From positions 1,674,001 to 1,738,000 of the forward strand of contig CM074767.1 in NCBI GenBank assembly GCA_037355855.1: DNA of 64,000 bases. Reading direction: 5' to 3'. The stretch's first letter is position 1. The number at the start of each line of letters is the position of its first letter. Of this stretch, positions 10,191 to 21,159 are shown in pieces. This DNA comes from Pseudo-nitzschia pungens (lineage: Eukaryota; Bacillariophyta; Bacillariophyceae; Bacillariales; Bacillariaceae). The notes under the pieces are model-generated. The model ran no database searches, was not told where the DNA came from, and saw nothing but the letters and a program-made list of their open reading frames with translations. Both the position numbers and the translations under genes were made by a program.

Positions 10191-11680
10191 AATCACCTGT
10201 ATGAGTGACGCTGATATCGGGAATAAATAGCGCTTTTATACTATTATTAAAAAAATCAATTTTTCAAATAGAGTGATGGCAAAGAGTGAGTCTACAGAGT
10301 ATGCTGTTTGCATTCTATTACATACAGTTGGATACAGTGTATCTACTTCCCTACTAGAGGTAGATATGATCGATTGTGTTGGAGGGCATGATGGTGTTGT
10401 TATTTTTTTTACAAAGAAAGCTAGAGTGAGAACTGAGCTCTGCTGAGCTAAGTTCCCTATCGAATTTGAACTAGTATCGTATGTGACATGTTGTCTTGTA
10501 TCTGAATTAAAATAGTACTGTAACACTGTAGACTTTTACGCTTTAGCGCAGCTTTGTATCTTATAGTAAAATTAACTTACTTTGTATCTTAAAAGTTGGT
10601 CGCATGCTTGCTAACTTCCTCGCGCGCTAACTGCAGGGCCGGGTATACAATTTCAGTACCGGTACATATCGTATGTATCAACACTACCCAGCGGTAGTAG
10701 CATCAGAACTGTAGCTTGTAGTTTGTAGCTACAGCAACCTTAACCCTGTAGCATTTTTGCTACTGGATGCCAATGGTGCAAGAGCCACTAGGTCTGTAAT
10801 TGTACAAATTGTCCTGCACAAGGACGCAGCACACTCAGCTCATAGCATCCCACAGCATCCTGCTGTTAAGTAGCATCCTGTTAAAAGTAGTATCCTGTAG
10901 GCTGCTAACAGCAGCTGGTAGTAGGGTATGTATACTCATTACACACTACTAGTAACCCTACTGGTGAACCCAGTATCCTCCATAGCATACTGGAAGAGGT
11001 GAATATCAACATATTGAGCTATAGCCACTCCATAAAATCAAAGATATTTTGTGATTGCACACCATACAGTTCCCTCACTACTACTAGTGATTGAACAAGT
11101 ACTACTAGTAAACTATTGTGCATGAACCCATAACAAGAATGGTGGTGGAGATGTATCTAGGTACACACTTAGTATCTATTATCAACAATCACCCTCAAAT
11201 AGTAAAGCTGTTCACATTAGTTCTTGAGTTTATGCTGAAGATCAAACCTTGTTATCAAAATGCTTGCATGTTCACAATATTTTTTGGCATATTGCAGACT
11301 TGGAGCAATTCTAGTACTACTACTACTACTACTGCTGCTAGTACTACTACTACTAGTAGTATGCGGCAAAGGTCCGAATACTACTACTACTACTACTGCT
11401 ACTAGTACTAGTAATACGACCAGTTCATCTGGATCTAACCAGGAAGAGAGAATCGTACGAGATGGGGACACCATCATGCTTTGATTTTCTCGGATGCCAA
11501 ACTGCCGCCAACGGGAGGAAGTGGACATGTTCTGAGTCGAGTCGGATCCCATACACCGACAGCCGGTTCTACTGTGACCAACCGCATGTTTTTGGAGCTT
11601 CCATAGACTGCACGGCAATCGACGATTGTTTGTAGGAAGGTGCAGAGTCTAGTGATTTGATAAATTGTTGTATTTTTGAA
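10191..11680. other. Gene-free region with CAGCATCCTG-type repeats
   Basis: No supported gene. The section 10640-11110 contains scattered partial copies of a CAGCATCCTG / AGTATCCTG word and many ACTAGT sites. Short reading frames over the trinucleotide tract are artefacts of that tract. Confidence 0.5.
11312..11413. repeat. (TAC/ACT)n trinucleotide microsatellite, interrupted
   Basis: Two tracts of ACT/TAC units (11312-11360 and 11380-11413) separated by a short unique spacer. It is translated only in spurious frames (poly-Thr, poly-Tyr, poly-Leu). Confidence 0.85.
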
Positions 11681-13330
11681 TCATCCTCTTTCTTCTGCTC
11701 CTTCCCTTGCATTTTTCAACCGTGCCACCAATGTTTCACGGCTCCCGTCAACGTCGATGCCCCGTTCACAGAGTTCTTCTCGAAGTGAAAAGACATCCAT
11801 TCGGTCGATCTCATCGTCATTGTCGGCCACATCGTTGCGATTGCTGTCCTCTTCGGATTCATTCCCAAAATCTCCTACCGCTTGACTCTCACTGATCATG
11901 GTGTTCGAAGTCGCTCTGATGTCTTGGTTGTCTTTGTAGAAACAATTCCGACAACTTGTATGAATGTGACCCAGTAACTCCGACAGAATTTTCTCTGATT
12001 CTTCTACCATTGCCCAGCCCGGAGAGCTAATGACAGGATTCGGATCGGAAACATACAAGTCCATTATCGTTTCCTTCAATTGGGCGCAGGAATGGGAATC
12101 GGCAAGGAGCAAGAGGGAAGCGGCATTCTCGGTTGTAACGAACCGATCGACAATGACAGATTCGATGTAAAGCTTGAGATCGGTTAAGCAAAAACGATCC
12201 GCGGCCACAAGGAGTTTCTTGGCCTTGGTTTCACATTTTATGGTGGGTTGTTTGACCGTGTAGATGTGTTCCAACATTGCTTCAAAAATTTCCTTATCGA
12301 TATCGGGCAGGTCTACCACAGCGTAGCTGCAGTCCGGATCTTCCTCCGCGACCGAGGATTCTTCGGAGACAAGTTCGTACAAGATTTTCGCACGGAGTGC
12401 AAGGATCATTTTGTGTGCCTTGTAGCAAGACGTCACGTTTGATGACCCTGCTAAGCGAAACGTTACATCAGCGGTGTCCTTCGACGAATGATAGAGCTGC
12501 ATCAAGGTTGGTTCACGTCTCATCAGAGGGGGGTACCAAGCAATCTTGGGGTCCACAGCAATTCGGACGTCAACATGCACAACGAGAGCCCCATCTTCGT
12601 CCAGATGATTGCGAAGTACGCGATCTCGCTTGAGGTAGTTTTCTAGACCCCAGCTTGTCGAACAGTTCCCCTTTTGAACTGCAAATGTGCAGATCTGAGT
12701 CTCTGTCTTGTGAGTTCCGCAGTAATACTCGACCTTTGCAACGGGTTCTTGTTTGTCATTGGGAGAAGAAAAGTAATGGAGAAAACACGAAATGTACTCT
12801 ACGTCTTCGTTCGAGCGATTGTCGCCTCTCGGATAAATCTGAAGCTTCCAGTTGTAACCATGGGCCTGAAGGGTGGGAGATATTTGATATTCTCCTCGTT
12901 TCTCGTGGCATCGCGCAAAATCGTGGATCTTGAAGGTCATGCGTTCCCTTTTCCGCAATAGTCGTTTGGGTGGACGGCCGACTTCTGCCACGCGGTATTC
13001 GCTGTAATGACGCCGATCATCCTCATCGTCAATGTCATCAAGAAAGTCACCATTGACGCCACTTCCATTGTCATCGAGGAGAAGTCCGTATGGATGATCC
13101 CGACGATGAAGGTGTTGATGTCGTTGTCGTTGGTACCGTTGATAGGGAGCCAGGCGAGGTTGCCGTTGCTTCTTCTTTCTATTCGATGATCCATTCCTGC
13201 TTCTGGTGCTAGTATCGCTGTCGGAGCTGGCATAAGAACCGATCATAGCTTCGGGCCCATCGGCAACTCCTCTATTGCCGCCAGCACTAGCATCCAGACA
13301 TCGTAGCCTTCGAAATATGGAAAATTTCAT
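11681..13330 (-). CDS. MATH-BTB-SAP domain protein (putative CUL3 adaptor)
   Basis: 549 residues, no intron; ATG at 13330. Order: a basic, Arg/His-rich and disordered N-terminus (1-125); a MATH-like beta domain (about 130-258: FKIHDFARCHEKRG, WKLQIYPRGD, a cysteine-bearing CTFAVQKGNCSTSWG segment); a BTB/POZ domain (about 287-390: DTADVTFRLAGS, YKAHKMILALRAKI, VVDLPDIDKEIFEAMLEHIY); a short BACK-like helical region; an acidic linker; and a C-terminal SAP-like helix-extended loop-helix (about 509-545: SLREELCERGIDVDGSRETL). MATH-BTB proteins of plants and animals recruit substrates to CUL3 ubiquitin ligases, so that role is inferred here. The terminal SAP motif, usually associated with nucleic-acid or chromatin binding, is an unusual addition. 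Confidence 0.82.
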   Translation of the reverse strand: MKFSIFRRLRCLDASAGGNRGVADGPEAMIGSYASSDSDTSTRSRNGSSNRKKKQRQPRLAPYQRYQRQRHQHLHRRDHPYGLLLDDNGSGVNGDFLDDIDDEDDRRHYSEYRVAEVGRPPKRLLRKRERMTFKIHDFARCHEKRGEYQISPTLQAHGYNWKLQIYPRGDNRSNEDVEYISCFLHYFSSPNDKQEPVAKVEYYCGTHKTETQICTFAVQKGNCSTSWGLENYLKRDRVLRNHLDEDGALVVHVDVRIAVDPKIAWYPPLMRREPTLMQLYHSSKDTADVTFRLAGSSNVTSCYKAHKMILALRAKILYELVSEESSVAEEDPDCSYAVVDLPDIDKEIFEAMLEHIYTVKQPTIKCETKAKKLLVAADRFCLTDLKLYIESVIVDRFVTTENAASLLLLADSHSCAQLKETIMDLYVSDPNPVISSPGWAMVEESEKILSELLGHIHTSCRNCFYKDNQDIRATSNTMISESQAVGDFGNESEEDSNRNDVADNDDEIDRMDVFSLREELCERGIDVDGSRETLVARLKNAREGAEERG

Positions 13331-14149
13331 AGTCGAATGGATTCAGATTTTCTTCGTTCGGTTTCACTGCTGATTGCTTTGGTTCCCAACGGAAGGGCTT
13401 CCACAACAAATGAATTCGGTTAACGTGGATCAATGGTACCACGTACCGATACAGTGCAACTTTTTATGAGTGAGCAAAGTGAAATGGGAATGGAGCGATT
13501 TGTGATTGTAACAATTTTTTTGAAAACCATGTGATTGGCAGTCCTGGATTGGGTCAGGGGATTGGGTGAACGTTTGAGTATTGATAGTAGCAGTCGATCT
13601 AAGAAACAATTCGGAATTTCGTGTTCGTGAAGGATGCTCGCTACAAAACCTGGTTGATTGTTGGAACGCGTCGGTCGTGCAACCGATTTGAGATGATGTG
13701 CCTGTTGTGGTTTGGACAAAAATCTAACGGTAAGCATAATATTATTCTGTATTACATGTGAATGTGATAGAATCGAAAAGTGAGTTCCCGCAGTTCGATT
13801 CACTCGGAGAAAAAAAATGAATGATCTACTATTTGTATGTGGCATCAACGTATTGTACGTTACGTATATTGAATATTGATATTATAATAATTGTATCTGG
13901 CATATTCCAAACCCATTTGCAATCAAAATCAAATACAAGTAATAATAATATACTACTACGAAGTACTTCGTACTTAGTACTTCGTAGTTCGTACTTCGTA
14001 TTCTGTTTTTATTTCTTCTCCACGTAGTTATCACAACGAATTCACAGAAGTACGAGCCGAGAAAGTTTCAATCGCGCCTGCGACGTGCATGCCGAATCGT
14101 GATAGTAATTAAGTTACGTGCGCGGGCTACGGTCATGGGTGTACTCGTA
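13331..14149. other. Intergenic region upstream of the BTB gene
   Basis: AT-rich spacer with a cluster of palindromic TACTTCGTA / TACGAAGTA words at 13960-14005. No gene or RNA recognised. Confidence 0.5.
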
Positions 14150-14720
14150 ATGATAGCATGATTCAGGAACATTATGGAAAAAAAAACTTTTCTGGAAAAT
14201 TTCCATTTTCATGCGCACAGTGCGCGCGACTACTCTCAAAAAATCTTAGGGCAATAACGGCTCTTCTATATTTAAAGAAGAGCGACCATAATTTAACGGT
14301 CTTCAACCGTCATCTTTGTCCTCAAAAAACGATTGTCCTCAAAAAGTGTCCTCAACGATTTTGTCCTCAACAGACTGTCCTCAACCATTATGTCCTCAAA
14401 AATTATGTCCTCAACGTTTTGTCCTCAACCTCTATGACTTCAACGTTGAGGTTGAGGACAAAACGTTGAGGACATAATTTTTGAGGACATAATGGTTGAG
14501 GACAGTCTGTTGAGGACAAAATCGTTGAGGACACTTTTTGAGGACACGTTTTGAGGACAGTTTTGAGGACACTCTGCGTACTCGTACAGCCGTTAAAGTG
14601 GATATTCAACAAAAAACAGCCGTTAAAAATACATCAATTTTATTGCGCGCAACGCGCATGAATATGGAAATTTTCTCAAAAAAACTTTTTTCCATAATGT
14701 TCCAGGAGTTATCATTATCA
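14150..14720. repeat. Foldback (hairpin) element
   Basis: A nearly complete inverted repeat. Outer imperfect arms: GGAACATTATGGAAAAAA with GGAAAATTTCCATTTTCATG on the left (14166-14210), matched by ATGAATATGGAAATTTTC and TTCCATAATGTTCC on the right (14658-14703). Inner perfect stem: 14334-14432 against 14448-14546 (99 bp, 15-nt loop 14433-14447). The inner arms are made of eight GTCCTCAA units on the left and nine TTGAGGAC units on the right, spaced about 9-16 bp. Reading frames across it are repeat translations, not genes. Structure resembles foldback-type non-autonomous transposons. Confidence 0.8.
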
Positions 14721-15721
14721 TTATTTTGGGGTGAGATCCTGCTTCCTATCTCAAAACATCATTACTGTAGTCCAGTTTTCACATCTACTGGCAGGGAGAA
14801 TTCTCATTCCACCAAAGCAAGTTTGCTTTCCCACCTACTCAAATGACCCATTTTCATGCAATGACCATGCAACAAGGACGAAGTGTGATGCAGCTTGTTG
14901 TCCACTTACCAATCTACTACTAGTACTAGAACTAAGTCTACTACCGTACACTTGTCCTACTAACAAATACTTTCCAGATGGCATACTACTGCTAGTAGCA
15001 CTAGTAGTAGTACTAGGACCTGTCAGGGGCATGCCACACCAGCACCAGCACATTAGTACTACTAGCTGCTGGAGTAGTTGTGGTGTTCTTGTTGTTGGTT
15101 TGACAAGACCATGGTGGTGGTTGCATCAAATACCATGATCATGGTTGCTGCATCACCACCAGCAGATCAGTGGTTGACGCCCAGTTGAGACAGTGCCCAG
15201 GAATTGGTTGGCAAAGCAGATTCACACATTGCATGTCCTATTTACCTCTGAATGTGAAGATTGTACACCAGAAGCATGTTCTACGAAATGGAGGTACCGT
15301 GGTGCCAGAGGTATTCATGCTTGGCATCGTACCTCCTGCCGTGTTACTATGAATAGTACTACACGTAGTGTACAATTTGTACAGGTATTGAATGCGTGTA
15401 TCATCTTTGAAGTCCCGCTAATTTTTTTTCTGAACGATGAGGCACCACAATTCCACATTCCGTCACAGATACGGTACGTACACCATTTTTTCGAACAAGG
15501 ATACAGTAAACCTTAATTTTAATACGAAGTACAGTAAAAAATACTTCGTAATGACAAAAAATGACCATACCGGTACAAGTAAGGTTACTAGTATTGGTAC
15601 CGGTATGCATACTTGTAGTCGTACAAATACCAGCCCTGTTCTTCAACAAGAGTTGCTACTTCGACCAGGAGTCTCGAAGCAAACGATCCGAACCCGAACC
15701 TCCTCCGCTACCGTTCGCAGC
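14721..15721. other. Intergenic region upstream of the MFS gene
   Basis: Contains many ACTAGT/TACTAC words (14920-15070) and, from 15500 to 15625, GTAAGGTTAC-type and ACCGGTAC motifs (for example GTACAAGTAAGGTTACTAG near 15579). The MFS frame is technically open through the last part, but the composition is intergenic. Confidence 0.5.
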
Positions 15722-15836
15722 ATGAATGCACAGAACATCGAAGAATACCGCGACGAGGTCGAAGCTCCATTCCAGCGCAAAAATCTATCTTCCTCGACAA
15801 TCAACATGATGGAAATTCCCGAACCCGTCACTGCCG

Positions 15837-15870
<34 letters not shown>

Positions 15871-17604
15871 GAATTGGAAAACACAAGTTCTCGCCGGTTT
15901 TACCTCCCTCCGAAATTCTCCATCGGAACTCTACAAGGTATACGCGCTCAAATTCTTGGATTCGTACAGCTACTTTTCCTTCAGCATTATTTTCACCCTC
16001 TTCCTTTCGGATGACTTTGGTTTCTCCGACATCGAAGCGGGAGCCATTTACGGAGCCTGGGGCGCCATGATCACGCTCTACGGCTTTTGCACCGGGTTCT
16101 TGGTCGATAACATAGGGGTTTCCAAGAGCCTGAAGCTGGGATACGGCCTGTCTCTGCTGGCACGCTTCGGGATTTTCTTTACGACTTCCCGCAGGATGCT
16201 GCTCTTCCACATTTACGTTACGATGCCCCTGGGAAGCTGCCTCGGAATTCCCGTTCTGACCACCGGCATCCGGCGATACACGCACGAAAAGAACCGGGGC
16301 TTTGCCTTTGGAATTTTCTACGTAGTAATGAACGTTGCGGCGCTGATTTCCGGCCCGGCGGTGGACGTGTTGACCATCTGGTACAAGGGGGGCAGGAGCG
16401 AACACGGACACGGAGACGAAGCCGACGGTGCCGAAAGCGATGCCGGAAACGGATGGACGTTATCGTCCTACAGAGCCATAATTTTGGTGGGAATCGTTGC
16501 CAACCTCCTTGCCTGTTGCATCACCTTTACAGTGCGAGAAATCAAGGTAGAGGACCCGGCCAAGATGAAAGCCGCCAACAGCAACGACGAACACTGCGAC
16601 GACGACAGCAACAACAACAGCAACAGCAACAGCAACAGCAACAACGACACCGACAGCAACGACAGCAACGACCGGCGACCTTCCAGAAGCGGGGACGGGG
16701 TGGCAACCTTTCGACCCAAGACCGGAACTCCCTGGAAGATTCTCGGAGAAATATGGAAATCACCTTCCTTTCGAAGATACCTGGTCGTGGTTCTCATTAC
16801 TCTCAATGTTCGACAGATTTTCCGTCACCTGGATGGCACCTGGCCGAAGTACATGATACGGGGTACGTACGCTGTACGCACAATCTTTGACAACAACCCT
16901 TGGGAGCGCACGGCGGATGACGGTGTGGACGCTGGGAGCGCTCGAGACGATTAGCGTTTCGATTCATTGCTTCAGCCGGAGGAATCGAACCAACCCCGTC
17001 CTAATCTGTGTTTTTCGTTCCGCTTTTGACAATTTCAGAATTCGGTCCCGATGTGCCAAAGGGGACCATTTATTCCATCAATCCCACCATTATTATTTTG
17101 TTGGTGCCAGTCGTTTCGGCCATGACCGCCAACATCGACCCCCTCGTCATGATCCACGTTGGGACGTACGTATCGGCGTGCAGCGTCTTTTTCTTGGTGG
17201 TGTCGACCAGCATTTGGGCCTCGTGCCTGTTTGTCGTTGTTCTGTCACTTGGGGAGGCCATCTGGAGCCCGCGGTTGTACGATTACACCGTGAGTGTCGC
17301 GGAAGAGGGACGCGAAGGAACCTACATGGCCCTGAGTTCGGCGCCACTCTTTCTGGCAAAACTGCCGGTGGGGATTCTGAGCGGCGTGTTGCTGCAACGG
17401 TATTGCCCGGAAACCCTGGAGGAGGGCGAGGTGCGGCACAGTCGTATCATGTGGCTGATCGTTGGGTTGATGACGGCGAGCTCCCCCTTGCTGATGACGT
17501 GTTGCTGGAGGTACGTTTCGAAAAAGGATCGCCGGTCCGACGATGAGTTCGGGGAAGGAGTGGCGTACACGGAACTCCAGACCGTCCGAGCGGATTCCCC
17601 GTGA
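15722..17604 (+). CDS. Major facilitator superfamily transporter
   Basis: Two exons, 15722-16862 and 17039-17604, giving about 568 residues. The intron starts GTACGT, ends TTTCAG, is phase 1, and restores KYMIR/EFGPDVPKG. The protein has the MFS pattern of two transmembrane halves: TM1-TM6 (ending ISGPAVDVLTIWY), a long cytosolic loop, and TM7-TM12. The central loop is an Asn/Ser/Asp-rich low-complexity stretch encoded by AAC/AGC repeats, and the N-terminal cytosolic tail has ten consecutive serines encoded by AGC. Some segments (GFSDIEAGAIYGAWGAMITLYG) resemble proton-coupled oligopeptide-type transporters, but substrate cannot be named. The start is uncertain: the frame is open to 15437, but the upstream part has intergenic composition. 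ATG 15722 begins MNAQNIEEYR; a later start near 15807 is possible. Confidence 0.82.
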
Positions 17605-19115
17605 CTACAATCCTTGCCGAAAAATGAAGAAAAATGATGATGGCTCCAGCCGACCTTGACGCGAAATGCAAATAAGTTACCCAGTATTGGACCGACAATA
17701 TCGAAGAAAGTCTTTTCTTCGGAGTTACATGCTATTCTGTAGAATCGCATCGAACACCGGTCAATGACAGTCAATCAACGAGGTAATCTGGTTTCGCGAA
17801 TGCAAGTGCAGGAATGATCCAGTGAAGCATTTCACGTATCGTCTTTAGTTGCGTCGATACAATCTACCAGAGTCAGCTTGATTTTGGGCATGCTTCTTAC
17901 GATGTAAAACGTAACAATTGAATTAGTCGTTTGTTCTTCAAAGCTCGAACAGGATTCACCCATCCCAATCCATGTCCATCTGACATCAGTATAGGTTGCA
18001 TGATTCCCTGCTTTCACCTCTCCTAAATTGAGTCTACAACAATAGCAAATACACGCAATGCGGCGACAAGAACAGTCCAATCACTACGTACTGGAATTCT
18101 ATCGAACCGTTAGAAATCTGGTAAGTATAGAAGCGACACGATTTCGCAATTTTTTCGGTCATTGGAATCAAAATGATTCCAAGCTGCAAAACAAGCAGCA
18201 AAGCAGCCAACAATCCGCCCATCCATTCATTCATTCATTCATTCATCCATATTCATCCACCCCGGGACCATGCGATGGTGACGACCGATCGGGACCCTTC
18301 AACGGCTTGGAACGAAAACCGAAACCAACCGGCATCGACTTGCGCGTTCCTGCCAGCATTGATCCTTGCTTCTGGTACAGATGCAGGGACGATGCCACGA
18401 TTTGTCGCAAATCCGTGCCGTCAATCAAGGGGGGAGTAACAGGAGAACAAACAGTCCACAAATATCAGCGATCGTCACTCGAACAACAACAACAACAAAA
18501 ACAACAACAACAGATAAACACTGTTCGAACAATATCTTGCTCAAAGCTTCGGCACGGAATCTGACAAGTCAGAAGATGGTTTGTGTAATATTTTTATTTC
18601 CTGTTTATGGTACTACGTTTCATTCTCGAATGGATGGAAATCGAATGAACGAATGCAACGATTCGCACGAGAATGAATATCAAACAATAATAAACGTGTT
18701 GGCTATGGTCTTCGATCCGTCCATCGTTGGTTGCTTACTCCCTCGCTCCTTGCCCGTCCTCTTCTCTTCTTGGAGGCTCGAATCCAAAGAGATCGAGTGG
18801 ATCGTACACCAACGGAAGGTCGGTGCAGCTTGATTTGCGCGTTGTCCTTGCACGGGAAAAGAAAGAATTCCGTTCCAATCCATTCCGATTCGGGCTGTGT
18901 CCGAAAAGTCGCCACTCTACGATACACATACCAACACCATCGTCGCAGATTGAGAAACGAAACACCACAGAAAAAAAAAAAGCAAACTTCGTCCGAACGG
19001 ACCGCTGCCATCCCGGATTCCGGGGCACCGTGCCATTCGATTTGGGCTCGTTTGTCGCAGAATTGTATTCCCCAAAAAAATTAAAAAAAACCGACCAAGT
19101 TGTTCGTTTCATTAT
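17605..19115. other. Intergenic region between convergent genes
   Basis: No supported gene. Features include a tetranucleotide ATTC/CATT tract at about 18223-18245 and a CAA-type tract at about 18482-18515. Short frames have no domain resemblance. Confidence 0.5.
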
Positions 19116-19744
19116 TTACGACAGAGCCTTGGTCTGAAAGGTCCCCAATATCAGGTACTCGGTGGTCGGCATCCACCCGGGTTGGTTGGGGTTTCCCCCC
19201 TTGATGACCAGCGATCCGTTCGGGGCGATTTTCACCCCGTTCCTGGCCACCGCCGAGGATTTGGGCGGCGACCGGCGCTCGAGTTTTTCCTTGCGCAGCA
19301 AGAGCTTGTCGTAGGCATCCGCGTCGACAAACATGGTCCGAAACTCCCGGAGCCGGTCCAGAAAATTCTTCTCGGACGACGCTCCTCCCTCCGCGGTGGC
19401 CCTCCGGGTTTCCCGGGTCCGTTCCTCGATGGTCGTGAGTTCGTCCAGGGCCAGCTGGTATTCCTTCTCGAGTTCCTGCAAACCGGCCGGATCGTCCCAG
19501 ACTCCCGTGGTGAAGAATATCCGCGTGTTTGGCGGTATTTCGACGTCGCGCCTCTGGGCACCGCTCGTGCAATCCAGCCAAAAGCCGAGGATGCCCCCCG
19601 GTTGGACCAGTCCGCCCTCGGCATTTCTAATGTCCGACGTGGGCCGTTGGATGCACCATCCGCCATCGGAAAACGTCACGGTCTGGGTTCCCTTCTCGGA
19701 CACAAATGTGGAGGGGTTGTAGGGCTTTTGCTTCGAGTTGTTGC

Positions 19745-19776
<32 letters not shown>

Positions 19777-20132
19777 GTGTTTGTGTTGCCGAGGTGATTG
19801 ACCCGGACCACCCCCGTTCGATCGCTCGGTCCGATCAGGGGTTCCCCGCGCTGGTTCGCGGGAAGGAGGTCGTCGGTGAATTCGATCTCGGCATCGACCA
19901 TCAGGCGGGCTCCCGATTCGGCCCATCCCGGATATCGCTTGGGCATCCACGTTCCGGGTTGCAAACCCACGTCCAGGCGGACCCTCCAATTGGTCGTCGT
20001 CAGCCGGGAGTAGTCGTTTCCGATGTTCTCCGACAACAATTGCTGCAGGCACAAAACCCCTCGCAACGGGGCAGCAGCTCCGCAAAGGAGGAGCAACCGA
20101 ACGAACCGGTGGTGGTGGTCGATGGGACTCAT
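19116..20132 (-). CDS. Leader-bearing protein of unknown function
   Basis: 338 residues, no intron, ATG at 20132. The N-terminus has a hydrophobic leader (RFVRLLLLCGAAAPLRGVLC) suggesting ER entry and possibly plastid targeting. The ordered first part includes WRVRLDVGLQPGTWMPKRYP and a beta-rich block with GTQTVTFSDGGWCIQRP, GGILGFWLDC and IFFTTGVWDD. A predicted coiled coil follows (about residues 225-295, ELEKEYQLALDELTTIEERT). The C-terminus is GWMPTTEYLILGTFQTKAL. A poly-Asn run of about ten residues (AAC repeats) interrupts the first domain. Spacing of Trp, Gly and Asp residues suggests a conserved globular protein, but I do not recognise the family. Confidence 0.75.
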
Positions 20133-21159
20133 GGCAGTGATGGAAACTTGCGCGCTGCGATTCTTTTGCGTTGCCGTGTTTGAGAGCGTTTTTTTGAATT
20201 GCGGTATTCTTTATTTCGTGGGCATCCGCTCCGGCGTTGTCTCTCGGTTGTTTCCGGACACAATGACAGCGGGAAAGGCCAGCAGATGGATAATTCTTCG
20301 AATTGTTTTTTGCAGTGAAACGGTGGTTTGTTTTGACATGGGGTTTCTCGACATCGGTTGGATTGATTCGTTCATTCATTCTCACATGAGAGAAAAAGAT
20401 CCAAGAAACGACGAAGAACTTCCTTCGTCAAGGACACGTTGCAGTCACAGAAAACTCGTGAATGAAAAAATTAAAAATCTTACTGATCGTAAGGTTACCG
20501 TAGGTAACCTTACTGGTCAAAGTAGGCGTGACGTTGCCCCGAGTTTCGCTCCGAAGGTATTTTTAGTACTTCGTATGTACGTACGAGTAACTTACGAACA
20601 AAAACTTTCTGCAAGTAAGTTAACTGTTCGGTAACTGAGTAAGGTTAACCTTACGAGTAAGTTACCGTAATCTTACCAGTAAGTTACTACATGTACCGTA
20701 TTCACGAAGTAAGGCTAATATTTGTACTTCGTAAAAATTACCGTACTCGTACCGTAGGATTGCCGTTCTTTACGTCCTTTTAATCGTACGAGTAAGTTAA
20801 TTAAGATCTTACTGCACATGCATCAGATCAACCTAATACCATAGGTATGCAATCGATACTCGTAGGTTGGTTTTGCTCGTGAACCATGAATTGAAAAAAA
20901 ACATGACGATAAAGTTCGAAGTTGTGATGGTGTAGTTTCGAAATTTTCGAATGAATTACAATCACAAGATCAAGAACTAGAGCTAACCTTACCGTAGCGA
21001 ATGACCAACTGAGCTCTCAATCAAGGAAGATCGAAACCAGATATACTTGTTATCGTTCTATCTTAAATGCTAGAGACCGAAAAAGGAATTTTGACACTCA
21101 ATTCATTTTATCGACAAGAGGCAACACACTCAAGTCATTTCCGAGATTGCACCATCACC
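20133..21159. other. Intergenic region, dense in GTAAGGTTAC-type motifs
   Basis: The section 20480-21000 is packed with the intergenic words, including a perfect 11-bp palindrome at 20489-20499 / 20503-20513 (GTAAGGTTACC, 3-nt loop) and GTAAGGTTAACCTTAC near 20640. It lies between the divergent unknown-leader gene and the AAA ATPase gene. Confidence 0.65.

Noticed and set aside
11118..11618. Frames with poly-Thr, poly-Val and poly-Ser over the ACT microsatellite
   Set aside because: Translations of a trinucleotide repeat in all frames.
14300..14570. Regularly spaced repeats resembling a CRISPR array
   Set aside because: The repeats are only about 9 bp, spacers are 5-9 bp and mirrored between two arms, and the host is eukaryotic; it is a foldback hairpin.
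18058..18564. 168-codon plus-strand frame with poly-Gln
   Set aside because: Made of CATT and CAA repeats; no leader, domain or supporting start context.
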